Positions 28,041 to 37,984 are shown, counted from the stretch's first letter. The stretch: DNA of 64,000 bases from Vibrio sp. 16 (GCF_963681195.1 NZ_OY808997.1:2914001-2978000), one strand, 5' to 3'. The notes: generated by a model from the letters alone, not told the origin. A program made the numbers and translations.

Positions 28041-29180
28041 ATGGAAGTGTTAACAACGAACATAGGAGCATTAGAGGCATACCAATGTGGTCTCAGTCAT
28101 CAATTATCTGAGATCCAAAAGCGAATGAAAGTTCACCAACCCAAGCTAGCTAAAGTCTGCTTCGCCCTTTATGACAGTCGAGACCATTTACTCAGAAGTT
28201 ACGCTGATAGTTCGTCCCTTTCTCTGCGTATGGCGCATTACGAAGCACCTCTGAGCTCTTTACCTTACCTCAAATCGTGTTTAGAGAGTCGCACCGAAGC
28301 CTATCTATCTGAGCTTAGTGACCTTCATCCTTCTCCGCATGTTAGAGCCTTGTTGGGGGAGGGGTTTCACTCTTCTGTGGCGATGCCTATTTTCGCTGAG
28401 CAGAGGTTTTGCGGATTCTTGTTTCTTAATTCTCACTATCCTGACGCTTTTACGCAAAGCGACATAAAGGCACTCAAGCCTTATCTGAAAATGCTGGAAG
28501 TCGCTATTTTCTCGGAGTACCAACTCGTCCATTTATTGGTGGAGAAATTGAGTAAATTGATTGCACGCTCTCCTGTTTATCAAAGGGAGTCTTTTAGCCA
28601 CAAGCAACGGGTAGCTGCCTATACCAACATGATCGCGGTGGCACTGGCGGACCACTATGACGTGGATGACGAGTTTGTTGAACACCTTACTCTGTTTGCT
28701 CAATATCATGACATTGGCAAAATTCGACTATCGCCTGAATTACTCTGCAAACAGCAGGTTCTCACCCAAGATGAGGTGAACCAATTGCGTCAACATATTA
28801 TTTTTGGTGAAGAGATCGTTGAGCAGCTCATTGCTGAGTTAAATGCGGTTGACCACCCAAGCGCAATACTGTTGCATGACGTGATTTCTTACCATTACGA
28901 GTTCTTAGATGGCAGCGGTTATCCACGACAATTACAAGCCGATGAGATACCTCTTGGCGCTCGCATCGTTTGTGTTGCGAACATCTTCGATGCGATGACA
29001 ACACATAAACCATACAAGCAAGGCTGTTCTGTGCCTTATGCGTTGTTAGAGCTCGAAAAAATGGTCGCCATGAACAAGCTCGATGCTCGCTGTGTCGATG
29101 CCTTGAGAAATCATCAGCATCAGTTGAAATCGATTCTTGAGCGTTACCCTGAAAGGGACCCGATGGAAGGCTTGTATTAA
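28041..29180 (+). CDS. GAF-like/HD-GYP domain protein with substituted metal ligands
   Basis: 379 residues, no membrane segment. An N-terminal GAF-like sensor region (about 20-160) precedes an HD-GYP domain (about 165-365). HD-GYP proteins hydrolyse c-di-GMP. Here E183, H187, H223-D224, H252 and H285 match the metal ligands, and DGSGYP is intact at 290-295. However, the second His of the HHE motif is Tyr286, and the Asp of the usual ADxFDAL motif is Asn314; the spacing matches ligands His277 and Asp305 of the structurally known Persephonella enzyme (recalled). Activity may be reduced, altered or lost. It is convergent with the FG-GAP lipoprotein gene. Confidence 0.82.
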   Translation: MEVLTTNIGALEAYQCGLSHQLSEIQKRMKVHQPKLAKVCFALYDSRDHLLRSYADSSSLSLRMAHYEAPLSSLPYLKSCLESRTEAYLSELSDLHPSPHVRALLGEGFHSSVAMPIFAEQRFCGFLFLNSHYPDAFTQSDIKALKPYLKMLEVAIFSEYQLVHLLVEKLSKLIARSPVYQRESFSHKQRVAAYTNMIAVALADHYDVDDEFVEHLTLFAQYHDIGKIRLSPELLCKQQVLTQDEVNQLRQHIIFGEEIVEQLIAELNAVDHPSAILLHDVISYHYEFLDGSGYPRQLQADEIPLGARIVCVANIFDAMTTHKPYKQGCSVPYALLELEKMVAMNKLDARCVDALRNHQHQLKSILERYPERDPMEGLY

Positions 29181-29255
29181 GTCATTGGCTTTCATTGAGT
29201 ATTGATTTGTCCCCTCTAGGGGCACGCGTTATGTTACTAAACTGGAGTAGTAAAG

Positions 29256-29290
29256 AAAGGGGCAGCCGCCAATACGCAGCTACCCCCTTT
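29256..29290. terminator. Possible terminator between the convergent HD-GYP and FG-GAP genes
   Basis: Arms aaagggg (29256-29262) and cccccttt (29283-29290), with additional agc/gct pairing inside. T content after the stem is modest on both strands. Confidence 0.45.
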
Positions 29291-29309
29291 GTTTGAAAAG
29301 AACAGTTCT

Positions 29310-32300
29310 TTAATGAACTGTTTCCCTACCTAGCCAATACATTGCTTGGTTTGTTGCAAGCAACACCTCAAGTTCACCGTGAACTGAGCGGCGAGCATGC
29401 ATTGAGTGGCTTTGAGGGGAGCCGACTAGCGGAGGGCTAGACCATATACTGTTACCGCCACTCGTAATACTTTTCATCACCAAGTCATCATTAGCGGACG
29501 TGTAATGGTGTGAACTACTCGGTATTGTAACTAAGAGAGTCTGTTGATCGTTACTCATAGGGTTCACAATCATATCGACGATCTGGTAATCCAGTGTCGT
29601 TTTGCTCACTTCTTCAAGGTTTGTACTCGAGACATTGAAAAGGTGTAAGCTTCTCCCGTTATCGTTATAGCAAGCCAACTCTTTGTTGCTGTCTTTATCT
29701 GCATTAATAAAGGCTAGGCGTTGGCATGCAGTTTCGTTACTTGATATGACTTTGAACCTAGAGCCTTCATACTCAAGTAGCGAGGTTTGGTTAAAGCTAT
29801 ATGACGAGTTAAACAGGGCGATAAAAATTTTGCCATCCATATTAACTATGTCAAAGTCTTTGATTCTAGACGTCGCAGTAAAAGTAGCGAGTAAGCGTTG
29901 ATTCTGTACATCGACCGCTTTCAAGGTGTTTGAGTCAAGGTAAACCGCATCTTCATACCCATCCTTGTTGATATCGAATGCCTTGATTACATGAATATCA
30001 TTGTCGTAGTCACCAGTAATTTCATACTGGATAGTTGAGTCGTGCAATTGCATAACTCCAAACGAACCATCGTAAGTCTCTGAGGTTGGGATAAATATAT
30101 CTCCCGCGCCATCTTGGTTAAAGTCGGCGGTGACTGCAATCCTCGAACTGTCCCAATTGGAAGAGATTTCATCACTTGCGTCAATTTCGCCATCAAGTGT
30201 CATTGTTACTACTTTTGAACCGTCATAGCCACTTCCTGTTTGAGGTACGAAAAATACTGCCCTTTCGTCGTTTTGCAGCATGTTGGCCCAGCCCGCAGCA
30301 CTAAAACTGTCAAACTGGTGAGTAGTTAATCCTTTATTTACGCTAATGGAGGAGTAAGTGATATCAGCAGTAATTAGACTATCCTCTCCAGAACTTGTTA
30401 TACCAGTACCCCAGATTAGTTCTTGTTGGCCATCGTTGTCTGCATCACCTGGAATTAGGGATACGGACCCGTGTCCCTGAGCCGGAACTGTCCATAGCTC
30501 TACTAGAGAGTTGTTTTCTAGGCTAAACGCAGTGACGTTTCCCCACTGACAGTCTCCAACCAAAAGCGCTGATTTCTTTTCATTAGGGAAAGAGGCCGAA
30601 CTTAAGTCACATGTATTGAATCGATCTAGCGTGGCGAGCTGTGTCTTGTCAGTTGCTGAGTAGACATAAATGCTACCCCAAAGATCGGCACCAATAATTT
30701 CCTCAATGTGGTCATTGTTTATGTCAGAGACTTGTACGTAATGATCACCAAAACCCATGCCTAAATACCACTCATTGAGGCCTGTAGATAGGTCATAGAC
30801 TAGACCGGTATTCGTTACTAGCTCGGATTGAGGATCAGTATCAATGTTGCCAAAAGCGATATCTTTGACTGAGTGGACATCAAAAATAAACGTTGGTGTG
30901 AGAGGTCTATTATACTCAACAACAGTAATCGTTTGATTGCTTCCTAGGCTGAGATAGACCAACTCATCTATGTCATCGTTATCTATGTCACCCACGAATG
31001 CACTTTGAATAACATTTTCGGTTGTGAGCAATGGTTTCGGTAACGCATTGAGATCGGAAATGGACCAGATGTGATGAGATGTCACCACCAAAATATCTTT
31101 GGAGCCATCATTATCAACATCGCTTCCTAAAACTTGAACCACACTTTCATCTTGACCAAATGAATATGGATACATCCATGATTGCTGATAGCCGTTCTCA
31201 GTATGTTTCAGCAAAAACACTCGACTGTGGCCATCTGTGGAAAGAATTTCGTTTTTTCCATCGTTGTCAAAGTCAGCGATAGCCATCGAATGGTTGATTT
31301 TAGGGACTTCTATGCCTGACCGTGCCAGCACCGCCACATCAGCCGAATGAACTTCAACCTGCTCGGAAAACACCGTGCTTCCGGTAGAAGGTGAGGAAAA
31401 CGTAAAGGTATAGTTCTGAGTATGGAAAAGAGGGTTACTAGGGACTTGCCAAGTCATCGTGCCATTTTCACCAACACTAACGCCATCTGGTCCGGAGATA
31501 AGGGAAGCGCTGACCCCTGATGTATGTTGAAGATCAGGATCGTAAATAACAGCATTGAACTCAATGTAGTCGCCAGCGTTCACGGTGTCAGGTAAGTTTT
31601 CTATCTTGGCTTGTGCAGGAGCGTCTTCTATATTGATACTTAATCGGTCAGATTCGGCATAGTTACTTCCATCAAAAACCACCATTGAAACTTCGAGTGT
31701 ATCTTTGAACACAGCCTTATACGCAGGGAAAACATTGCCGTTTACCTCAGGGACTATTTTATCGTTTATGTACCAGCGATAGCTGACCACGAGATCTTCA
31801 GTTGGTGTATCTAAATCTGAGTAATGGCCTGGCTGAACCTCAACAGGCGTTGTTGTATCGACATAAGATGCATACATTTTCGGAGGATTAGCAGAAGGCG
31901 GTATTGTTAATTGGTCCAGTTCAACTAATTGATACTCGTTGAGTGTGCCTGTTGTAAACACTTCAAGATCACTTAACCAGACCCCTTTTTCGTAATTTCC
32001 ATCTTTGTTGTTATCTTCAGCGTATCGAATGGCTCCACGGTAGTAGGTGAGCAATCCATTTTTGTCAGCTGAAATTGTCACAGAATCATTTGACGAGGCG
32101 AGTGGGTAGAAGTGATCGCCTTCATAGGTTAGAGAGAGTTTCCCAATGGAGTCAATAAACACATTGCTACGAGCAGAGTAGTCTGGGTTAGTCGTGTTTG
32201 GAGTATAGAGGTGTTCACTCTCAAGCTTATATTGCTCTCCATTGACTGAAACGGTGACAAACTGAGTGATATTATATCCGGATTGGTTGCTATCGCCCGT

Positions 32301-32864
32301 GCTTGATATCATCCCGGAAATAAGGAATGTTACTTGTTCAGAAGTAGAGCTTAGTTTGTCAAAAAAGATTGAATATTCGTTCGAGTGCGTACTGAAGTCG
32401 TTTGCTGATATAACGGTTGTACCATTAATCTCTGATGAAGATTGGTAAGCTTTACACGCTTCATATGTGATTGAAGCGACTTCAGATGAACTCTCCGAGA
32501 TCCCTTGATTGAATGTTACATACCCGCTAAACCCACATTGGTATCGACCATTGCTAAGATTGTTCTCCACATTGGATTTTGCCTCCCTAACTAGAACCGC
32601 TGCTAGATCGGGCAATGAGTCATCAAAGCTAATATTGAACGCTTTCTGGACCGACGTCAGTTGTAAGTTAGCTGTGGAAGTGCGACCTACATAGCTTTTG
32701 TTCGCCAGTGTTTTTGATGCAGTCTCTAGCTCTGATAGTGAATAGCGAGTTGCATTGTTAATAACGTTCGAAGCTTCTGATGAATCACTACCTCCACCTC
32801 CGCCACACCCAGCCAATAACAGAATCGCCGATAGAGGAAGTAATACCGATCTTCCCTGATGCAT
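29310..32864 (-). CDS. Large FG-GAP/VCBS-repeat outer-membrane lipoprotein of unknown function
   Basis: 1184 residues from the ATG at 32864, chosen because AAGGA precedes it and a lipoprotein signal follows at once (lipobox LLAGC, lipid Cys at residue 20, then a run of glycines). The N-terminal region of about 400 residues is unrecognised; then come two Ig/cadherin-like segments (about 400-560). The C-terminal half has at least seven FG-GAP-like repeats, each with a calcium-type acidic loop such as DFDNDGKNE, DVDNDGSKD, DADNDGQQE and DINKDGYED, suggesting a beta-propeller. Likely surface-exposed, for adhesion or binding of a polymer. It stands alone next to tRNA-Ile2. Confidence 0.8.
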   Translation of the reverse strand: MHQGRSVLLPLSAILLLAGCGGGGGSDSSEASNVINNATRYSLSELETASKTLANKSYVGRTSTANLQLTSVQKAFNISFDDSLPDLAAVLVREAKSNVENNLSNGRYQCGFSGYVTFNQGISESSSEVASITYEACKAYQSSSEINGTTVISANDFSTHSNEYSIFFDKLSSTSEQVTFLISGMISSTGDSNQSGYNITQFVTVSVNGEQYKLESEHLYTPNTTNPDYSARSNVFIDSIGKLSLTYEGDHFYPLASSNDSVTISADKNGLLTYYRGAIRYAEDNNKDGNYEKGVWLSDLEVFTTGTLNEYQLVELDQLTIPPSANPPKMYASYVDTTTPVEVQPGHYSDLDTPTEDLVVSYRWYINDKIVPEVNGNVFPAYKAVFKDTLEVSMVVFDGSNYAESDRLSINIEDAPAQAKIENLPDTVNAGDYIEFNAVIYDPDLQHTSGVSASLISGPDGVSVGENGTMTWQVPSNPLFHTQNYTFTFSSPSTGSTVFSEQVEVHSADVAVLARSGIEVPKINHSMAIADFDNDGKNEILSTDGHSRVFLLKHTENGYQQSWMYPYSFGQDESVVQVLGSDVDNDGSKDILVVTSHHIWSISDLNALPKPLLTTENVIQSAFVGDIDNDDIDELVYLSLGSNQTITVVEYNRPLTPTFIFDVHSVKDIAFGNIDTDPQSELVTNTGLVYDLSTGLNEWYLGMGFGDHYVQVSDINNDHIEEIIGADLWGSIYVYSATDKTQLATLDRFNTCDLSSASFPNEKKSALLVGDCQWGNVTAFSLENNSLVELWTVPAQGHGSVSLIPGDADNDGQQELIWGTGITSSGEDSLITADITYSSISVNKGLTTHQFDSFSAAGWANMLQNDERAVFFVPQTGSGYDGSKVVTMTLDGEIDASDEISSNWDSSRIAVTADFNQDGAGDIFIPTSETYDGSFGVMQLHDSTIQYEITGDYDNDIHVIKAFDINKDGYEDAVYLDSNTLKAVDVQNQRLLATFTATSRIKDFDIVNMDGKIFIALFNSSYSFNQTSLLEYEGSRFKVISSNETACQRLAFINADKDSNKELACYNDNGRSLHLFNVSSTNLEEVSKTTLDYQIVDMIVNPMSNDQQTLLVTIPSSSHHYTSANDDLVMKSITSGGNSIWSSPPLVGSPQSHSMHARRSVHGELEVLLATNQAMYWLGRETVH

Positions 32865-33100
32865 GATGTGAATCCTTTTTATTATATGACGTTGTTGTTT
32901 ATGGTTTGAATCATATATAAAACGAATTGAATGGGCACATGATAGGGTGGTTGATTGTGATGCTTGTATCGTTATGTATTTGTTTAATAGGTACAAATCA
33001 GTGTAGATACTGTTGTTGACTTATTAGTAATGTAATTAGCACAGAGAGCGCGAATACACTTTATGGTATGTGGGAATGTGAGGGTAGATCGTTATTCACA

Positions 33101-33133
33101 AAAAAGCCTGATGAATTTCTTCATCAGGCTTTC
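33101..33133 (-). terminator. Terminator of tRNA-Ile2
   Basis: An 11-bp stem aagcctgatga/tcatcaggctt (33104-33114, 33121-33131) with a U-tract on the minus strand, 22 nt past the tRNA 3' end. Confidence 0.85.
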
Positions 33134-33154
33134 TAATTCTTTACCACAAAAAAG

Positions 33155-33230
33155 TGGTGGCCCCTCGCAGACTTGAACTGCGGACCAATCGATTATGAGT
33201 CGACTGCTCTAACCACTGAGCTAAGGGGCC
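33155..33230 (-). tRNA. ileX: tRNA-Ile2 with CAU anticodon (lysidine-modified type)
   Basis: A 76-nt cloverleaf with the CCA end encoded. The acceptor arms ggcccct/aggggcc pair, the anticodon loop is CTCATAA, and the sequence is very close to E. coli ileX rather than to elongator or initiator tRNA-Met. C34 is expected to be converted to lysidine by TilS so that it reads AUA. It lies just downstream of rpoD, as in E. coli. In V. cholerae the tRNA at this position, usually annotated tRNA-Met, is the integration site of the VSP-II island (recalled). Confidence 0.93.
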
Positions 33231-33330
33231 GTATAGGGCAATGATTATAGGGGAAGCCGATCTCGCTGTCTAGTCAGTGGGGTGGCTAAATGCGCTTAGT
33301 TTTTATTCACTTAAATCAGTTCAATACAAA

Positions 33331-33355
33331 AAAGGTGAGCTATTGCTCACCTTTT
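33331..33355 (-). terminator. Rho-independent terminator of rpoD
   Basis: A stem aaaggtgagc/gctcaccttt with a tatt loop and a minus-strand U-tract, 25 nt after the rpoD stop. Confidence 0.88.
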
Positions 33356-33379
33356 AATCATTAACGGTTGGTTCCGCAA

Positions 33380-35242
33380 TTATTCGTCTAGGAAGCTGCG
33401 CAGAGTTTCTGAGCGGCTAGGGTGACGAAGTTTACGTAGTGCTTTCGCTTCGATCTGACGGATACGTTCACGTGTAACGTCAAACTGCTTACCCACTTCT
33501 TCAAGAGTGTGGTCAGTATTCATATCAATACCGAAACGCATACGAAGAACTTTCGCTTCACGCGGAGTAAGACCAGCAAGAACGTCTTTAGTCGCTACTT
33601 TTAGGCTGCCTGCAGTCGCAGAATCTAGCGGTAGCTCAAGCGTTGTATCTTCGATGAAATCACCTAGATGCGAATCTTCGTCGTCACCGATTGGTGTCTC
33701 CATTGAGATTGGCTCTTTCGCGATCTTTAGTACTTTACGGATCTTGTCTTCTGGCATTTGCATGCGCTCAGCCAGTTCTTCCGGTAGCGGTTCACGACCC
33801 ATCTCTTGTAGCATTTGACGAGAGATACGGTTTAGCTTGTTGATCGTTTCGATCATGTGTACCGGAATACGAATCGTACGTGCTTGGTCTGCAATCGAGC
33901 GTGTGATTGCCTGACGGATCCACCACGTTGCGTAAGTCGAGAACTTGTAACCACGACGGTATTCAAACTTATCAACCGCTTTCATCAGACCGATGTTACC
34001 TTCTTGGATTAGATCCAAGAACTGTAGACCACGGTTGGTGTATTTCTTCGCGATAGAGATTACAAGACGTAAGTTCGCTTCTACCATCTCTTTCTTCGCG
34101 CGGCGAGCTTTCGCTTCACCAATCGACATACGACGGCTGATATCTTTGATGTTTTGAACCGTCAGTGACGTCTCTTCTTCAATGATCTTCAGCTTAGCGA
34201 TTGAGCGACGAATGTCGTCTTCGCTACGACGGATTTTATCTGCATACGGTTTATCTGATGCAAGAATTTCATCTAACCAAGCGTCACTTGATTCGTTACC
34301 ACTAAATAGGGCAATGAACGATTTCTTAGGCATTTTGCCGTATTCAACCGAAGCCTTCATGATTAGACGCTCTTGAGTGCGTACACGTTCCATTGAGGTG
34401 CGTAGTTCGTCAACAAGGTAGTCAAATTGCTTTGGTGTTAGACGGAATTCTTTGAATACGTCAATGACCATTTCGTGAGCAACGGTTGCTTTCGGGCTTT
34501 CACTTCCGTACTCGTTGCACGCAAGTTGGTAATTTTGGAACGTATTACGAAGTGCTGTGAATTTCTCTAGAGCAAATTCAGGGTCGATGCCTGTATCTTC
34601 TTCTTCGGACTCTTCGTCTTCAGACTCTTCGTCTTCTTCATCCGCATCTTCAGCGTCTTCATCTTCGAGATCAGATTCAGCGAGCTCAGAACCGATGTGC
34701 GTTGCAGTAGGGGCTGCGGTTTCATCGGCATCTGGGTCTACGAAGCCTGTGATCAGGTCAGTCAGACGAAGTTCTTCTGCCTGAACTTTGTCAAACTGCT
34801 CGAGAATGTACGGGATAGTGCCAGGATATTCTGCGACAGCGTTTTGAACTTGGTTAATACCATCTTCAATGCGCTTCGCGATATCGATCTCACCTTCACG
34901 AGTAAGAAGCTCCACAGTACCCATTTCACGCATGTACATACGTACTGGGTCTGTAGTGCGGCCAATCTCGTTTTCAACGCTTGAAAGTGCCGCTGCTGCA
35001 GCTTCTGCTGCATCTTCATCGGTGATGGTTTCATCGTCATTCAGCGCAAGATCATCCGCATCAGGCGCGGTCTCAACAACACGGATACCCATGTCATTGA
35101 TCATCTGAATGATATCTTCTACCTGCTCAGAATCTACGATTTCTGCTGGTAGGTGGTCGTTTACTTCTGCGTAGGTCAGATAGCCTTGTTCCTTGCCTTT
35201 AATGACAAGTTGCTTTAGCTGTGACTGCGGATTTTGATCCAT
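33380..35242 (-). CDS. rpoD: Primary sigma factor RpoD (sigma-70)
   Basis: 620 residues. Region 1.1 is at the N-terminus, followed by the non-conserved region with a long acidic run (about residues 190-215, mostly E and D), region 2 with [15 protein letters not shown] for -10 recognition and melting, region 3, and region 4 with the [17 protein letters not shown] helix-turn-helix for the -35 box. It is the last gene of the macromolecular-synthesis operon rpsU-yqeY-dnaG-rpoD and has its own terminator. Confidence 0.98.
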   Translation of the reverse strand: MDQNPQSQLKQLVIKGKEQGYLTYAEVNDHLPAEIVDSEQVEDIIQMINDMGIRVVETAPDADDLALNDDETITDEDAAEAAAAALSSVENEIGRTTDPVRMYMREMGTVELLTREGEIDIAKRIEDGINQVQNAVAEYPGTIPYILEQFDKVQAEELRLTDLITGFVDPDADETAAPTATHIGSELAESDLEDEDAEDADEEDEESEDEESEEEDTGIDPEFALEKFTALRNTFQNYQLACNEYGSESPKATVAHEMVIDVFKEFRLTPKQFDYLVDELRTSMERVRTQERLIMKASVEYGKMPKKSFIALFSGNESSDAWLDEILASDKPYADKIRRSEDDIRRSIAKLKIIEEETSLTVQNIKDISRRMSIGEAKARRAKKEMVEANLRLVISIAKKYTNRGLQFLDLIQEGNIGLMKAVDKFEYRRGYKFSTYATWWIRQAITRSIADQARTIRIPVHMIETINKLNRISRQMLQEMGREPLPEELAERMQMPEDKIRKVLKIAKEPISMETPIGDDEDSHLGDFIEDTTLELPLDSATAGSLKVATKDVLAGLTPREAKVLRMRFGIDMNTDHTLEEVGKQFDVTRERIRQIEAKALRKLRHPSRSETLRSFLDE

Positions 35243-35340
35243 AGACGGTATCCAACTTAGTATCTGGTGAAGGAATTAGTATGCGAGTTGCAAACCACAC
35301 ATAATAACAAATTAATTGATTGCTGACTATTCGAACAGGG

Positions 35341-37098
35341 TTACGCTTTTAAATCTAGCATGAGCGCTAGCAGCTCCCTTCTTTCTTCGGTTGATAAACC
35401 GACACTTCTTTCTTTGGCCTGCAGGTTTTCAATTTGTTTTTCAACGCACTGGGCAAGAATTTTGTCCAATGAGTCTAAAAATATATCTTGTTCGTTGTCA
35501 TCGTCGAGGGGGATTTCCCACCCTGCGAGACGAGACAGTAGAGCCTCATGGCTGCTGTTGCGCCAATGTTCTATCAACTGGCCCGTTGTTATATTGGGAT
35601 GCGAGTGACAATATTCAAGCACCTCCACAAATAAACTTAGCCCTGGTACTGTTAACTCTCTCACAGTTGAGAGATCAGGTACCATTTGAGCATAGCTCGG
35701 ATTTTGGATAAGCAAAGCGATCACTTCGCGCATTGGTGTGCGCTTGATCTCTTTGTGAGGCTGAGGTCGACTTTCTACTTGTTTTTTACGAGGTTGACGA
35801 AGTCGGTTGTCAAAACCGGTGCGCTCATCGAGTAATTTTTCTAGTAACTCTTGGAAATACGGGTCTGGGATCTTATCGATCAGTGCGCTGGCGTGAGCCC
35901 TCAACGCTGATTTACCCTCATTGGTTCCTAAGTTTAATCGGTGGATCTCGATTAAGTTGTCAAATAGGTAGCTAGAGAGCGGTGTTGCCTGTTCTATTTG
36001 TTGCTCGAAAGCTTGTTTACCAAACTTTCTTACATAGCTGTCCGGATCTTCACCATCGGGTAAAAATAGGAACTTGAGCGTATTGCCTGTTTTCAAATAC
36101 TGAAGAGCATTTTCCAGCGCGCGCCATGCCGCTTCTTTCCCCGCTCGGTCACCATCGTAACAACACACCACAGTGTTCGTTTGCCGGAATAGCAGCTGAA
36201 TATGATCGCCCGTTGTTGATGTGCCCAGTGATGCGACCGAGTAGTCCACCCCATATTGGGCCAAAGCAACCACATCCATATAGCCTTCAACCACCAAGAT
36301 CTGACTTGGTTCGCGATGGGCTTGCATCACTTCATATAGGCCGTAGAGCTCTTTGCCTTTATGGAAAATAGGGGTTTCTGGTGAGTTTAAGTACTTTGGT
36401 GTGCCATCACCAATTACTCGGCCACCAAAGCCGATCACTCGACCACGTCGATCTCGAATGGGGAACATGACTCGACCACGAAAACGATCATAGCGATTGC
36501 CCTTGTCGTTTTCGATCAACATACCGCCAGAAACGAGCATTTCCTGTGTTTGTTGCTGTTGCCCAAAATTCTTACGGACGAGATCCCATTCGTCAGCCAC
36601 GTAACCGATACCGAATTTTTGTACGATCTCGCCAGATAGGCCACGATCTTTTAGGTATTCGATGGCGATCTTACTTGATGATTGCTTAAGTTGATCGCGA
36701 TAGAACTGAGCAATACTGCCCATAAGATCATAAAGAGTACGTTTTTGCGCTGTACTCGCTTGGGGCTGATTGGACTGAAAACCACCACCTTGGCGCTGCT
36801 CTCTTGGAACATCTAAACCAAGAAATGAAGCGAGTTCTTCAATCGCTTCAACAAACTCTAGGCGTTCATATTCCATCAAAAAATCGATGGCATTGCCGTG
36901 CACGCCACAACCAAAACAGTGATAAAACTGCTTCTCTTGGCTTACGCTGAACGAAGGGGTTTTCTCGTTGTGGAATGGGCAACAGGCACCGTAGTTTTTG
37001 CCTTTTTTCTTAAGTTTTACTCGTGCGTCAATGATGTCGACAATATCAAGTCGAGCAAGTAGATCATCAATAAAGCTGCGAGGGATGTGTCCTGCCAT
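35341..37098 (-). CDS. dnaG: DNA primase
   Basis: 585 residues. The N-terminal zinc-binding domain has the pattern C..H near residue 40 (CCPFHNEKTPSF) and CFGCG near residue 61. The TOPRIM RNA polymerase core (VVEGYMDVV; YDGDRAGKEAA) follows, and the C-terminal domain binds DnaB helicase. It synthesises replication primers. Lies between yqeY and rpoD; a hairpin in front of it (37148-37177) could lower primase expression compared with rpsU, as is known for E. coli. Confidence 0.97.
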   Translation of the reverse strand: MAGHIPRSFIDDLLARLDIVDIIDARVKLKKKGKNYGACCPFHNEKTPSFSVSQEKQFYHCFGCGVHGNAIDFLMEYERLEFVEAIEELASFLGLDVPREQRQGGGFQSNQPQASTAQKRTLYDLMGSIAQFYRDQLKQSSSKIAIEYLKDRGLSGEIVQKFGIGYVADEWDLVRKNFGQQQQTQEMLVSGGMLIENDKGNRYDRFRGRVMFPIRDRRGRVIGFGGRVIGDGTPKYLNSPETPIFHKGKELYGLYEVMQAHREPSQILVVEGYMDVVALAQYGVDYSVASLGTSTTGDHIQLLFRQTNTVVCCYDGDRAGKEAAWRALENALQYLKTGNTLKFLFLPDGEDPDSYVRKFGKQAFEQQIEQATPLSSYLFDNLIEIHRLNLGTNEGKSALRAHASALIDKIPDPYFQELLEKLLDERTGFDNRLRQPRKKQVESRPQPHKEIKRTPMREVIALLIQNPSYAQMVPDLSTVRELTVPGLSLFVEVLEYCHSHPNITTGQLIEHWRNSSHEALLSRLAGWEIPLDDDNEQDIFLDSLDKILAQCVEKQIENLQAKERSVGLSTEERRELLALMLDLKA

Positions 37099-37147
37099 AA
37101 AACCTTAGAAAAACGCAATAACCATGGAAAAGGGCTAGATACAAACA

Positions 37148-37177
37148 AGCCGTGCGTTCCAGAGGATAGCACGGCTT
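37148..37177 (-). terminator. Weak internal terminator or processing hairpin between yqeY and dnaG
   Basis: A 9-bp stem aagccgtgc/gcacggctt with a 12-nt loop; the downstream minus-strand tract is uuguuugu, so termination is probably partial. Confidence 0.5.
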
Positions 37178-37198
37178 GCTGCAATTTGGGTTGGGTAA

Positions 37199-37642
37199 TT
37201 AAGCCAGCTTAGCGCGAACTAAACCACTTACTTTACCCATGTCTGCACGCCCTTGAATTTGTGGCTTAAGAACACCCATTACTTTACCCATGTCTTGCAT
37301 GCCCGCAGCACCTGATTCAGCAATTGCACTTTCTACTAGTGCAGCGACTTCATCTTCAGTCAGCGGTTGAGGCATAAAGTCCTCAAGTACGGTAATTTCA
37401 GCTTTCTCAGCGTCTGCTAGATCTTGACGACCAGCAGCTTCAAATTGCGTAACAGAGTCGCGACGTTGTTTAACCATTTTTGTCAGCACAGCAAGAATGT
37501 CGTCGTCATTCAGAGTAATCTGTTCGTCGACTTCACGTTGCTTAATAGCAGACAGAGCTAAACGGATAGTACCAAGGCGCAATTTGTCCTTGGCTTTCAT
37601 CGCTAATTTTTGCTCTTCTTTGAGCGTGTCAATAAGAGCCAT
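37199..37642 (-). CDS. yqeY: YqeY/GatB-like domain protein
   Basis: 147 residues, a helical protein related to the tail domain of the amidotransferase subunit GatB. It has the family segment LRLGTIRLALSAIKQREVDE and a C-terminal GRADMGKVSGLVRAKL. The molecular function is not established; a tRNA- or ribosome-linked role is often guessed. It is inserted between rpsU and dnaG here, an arrangement found in many gammaproteobacteria but not E. coli. It lies 26 nt after rpsU. Confidence 0.9.
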   Translation of the reverse strand: MALIDTLKEEQKLAMKAKDKLRLGTIRLALSAIKQREVDEQITLNDDDILAVLTKMVKQRRDSVTQFEAAGRQDLADAEKAEITVLEDFMPQPLTEDEVAALVESAIAESGAAGMQDMGKVMGVLKPQIQGRADMGKVSGLVRAKLA

Positions 37643-37668
37643 AACTATAATCCTTTAGGACTTAGTTA

Positions 37669-37884
37669 TTAGTACAGGCGAACGCGACGAGCGTTTTCGC
37701 GAGCTAGCTTCTTAGCGTGACGCTTTTGAGCTGCTGCTTTAGCGCGTTTGCGAACTGTAGTTGGTTTTTCGTAGTGCTCACGACGACGCACTTCAGAAAG
37801 GATACCTGCTTTTTCGCAAGAGCGTTTGAAACGACGTAGAGCAACGTCGAACGGTTCGTTTTCACGTACTTTAACTACTGGCAT
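37669..37884 (-). CDS. rpsU: 30S ribosomal protein S21
   Basis: 71 residues, very basic, with the start [21 protein letters not shown] reduced here to the family hallmark VRENEPFD. S21 supports initiation by helping the anti-Shine-Dalgarno end of 16S rRNA. First gene of the rpsU-yqeY-dnaG-rpoD operon, with AGG before the ATG and a probable promoter about 100 nt upstream. It diverges from tsaD. Confidence 0.97.
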
Positions 37885-37984
37885 ATGCCTTTCACCTCAG
37901 GGGTTAATTCGTTAATGCTGGAACGTTAGTGAGCCAAACACTGATGTTCGGTCTCAAACCAGCTTGATCAAAAATGGTGCGGAA

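Noticed and set aside
28305..28532. Minus-strand open frame inside the HD-GYP gene
   Set aside because: No start signals and fully inside a well-supported gene.
29181..29310. Attachment-site duplicate of the tRNA-Ile2 3' end
   Set aside because: The region has short CCCC/GGGG runs but no match to the tRNA 3' sequence.
34590..34700. Tandem repeat in rpoD
   Set aside because: Repeated tcttc-type units are codons of the acidic linker in sigma-70 and vary normally between species.
34557..34784. Serine-rich open frame opposite rpoD
   Set aside because: It is the reverse reading of the acidic Glu/Asp codon run of sigma-70, not a gene.
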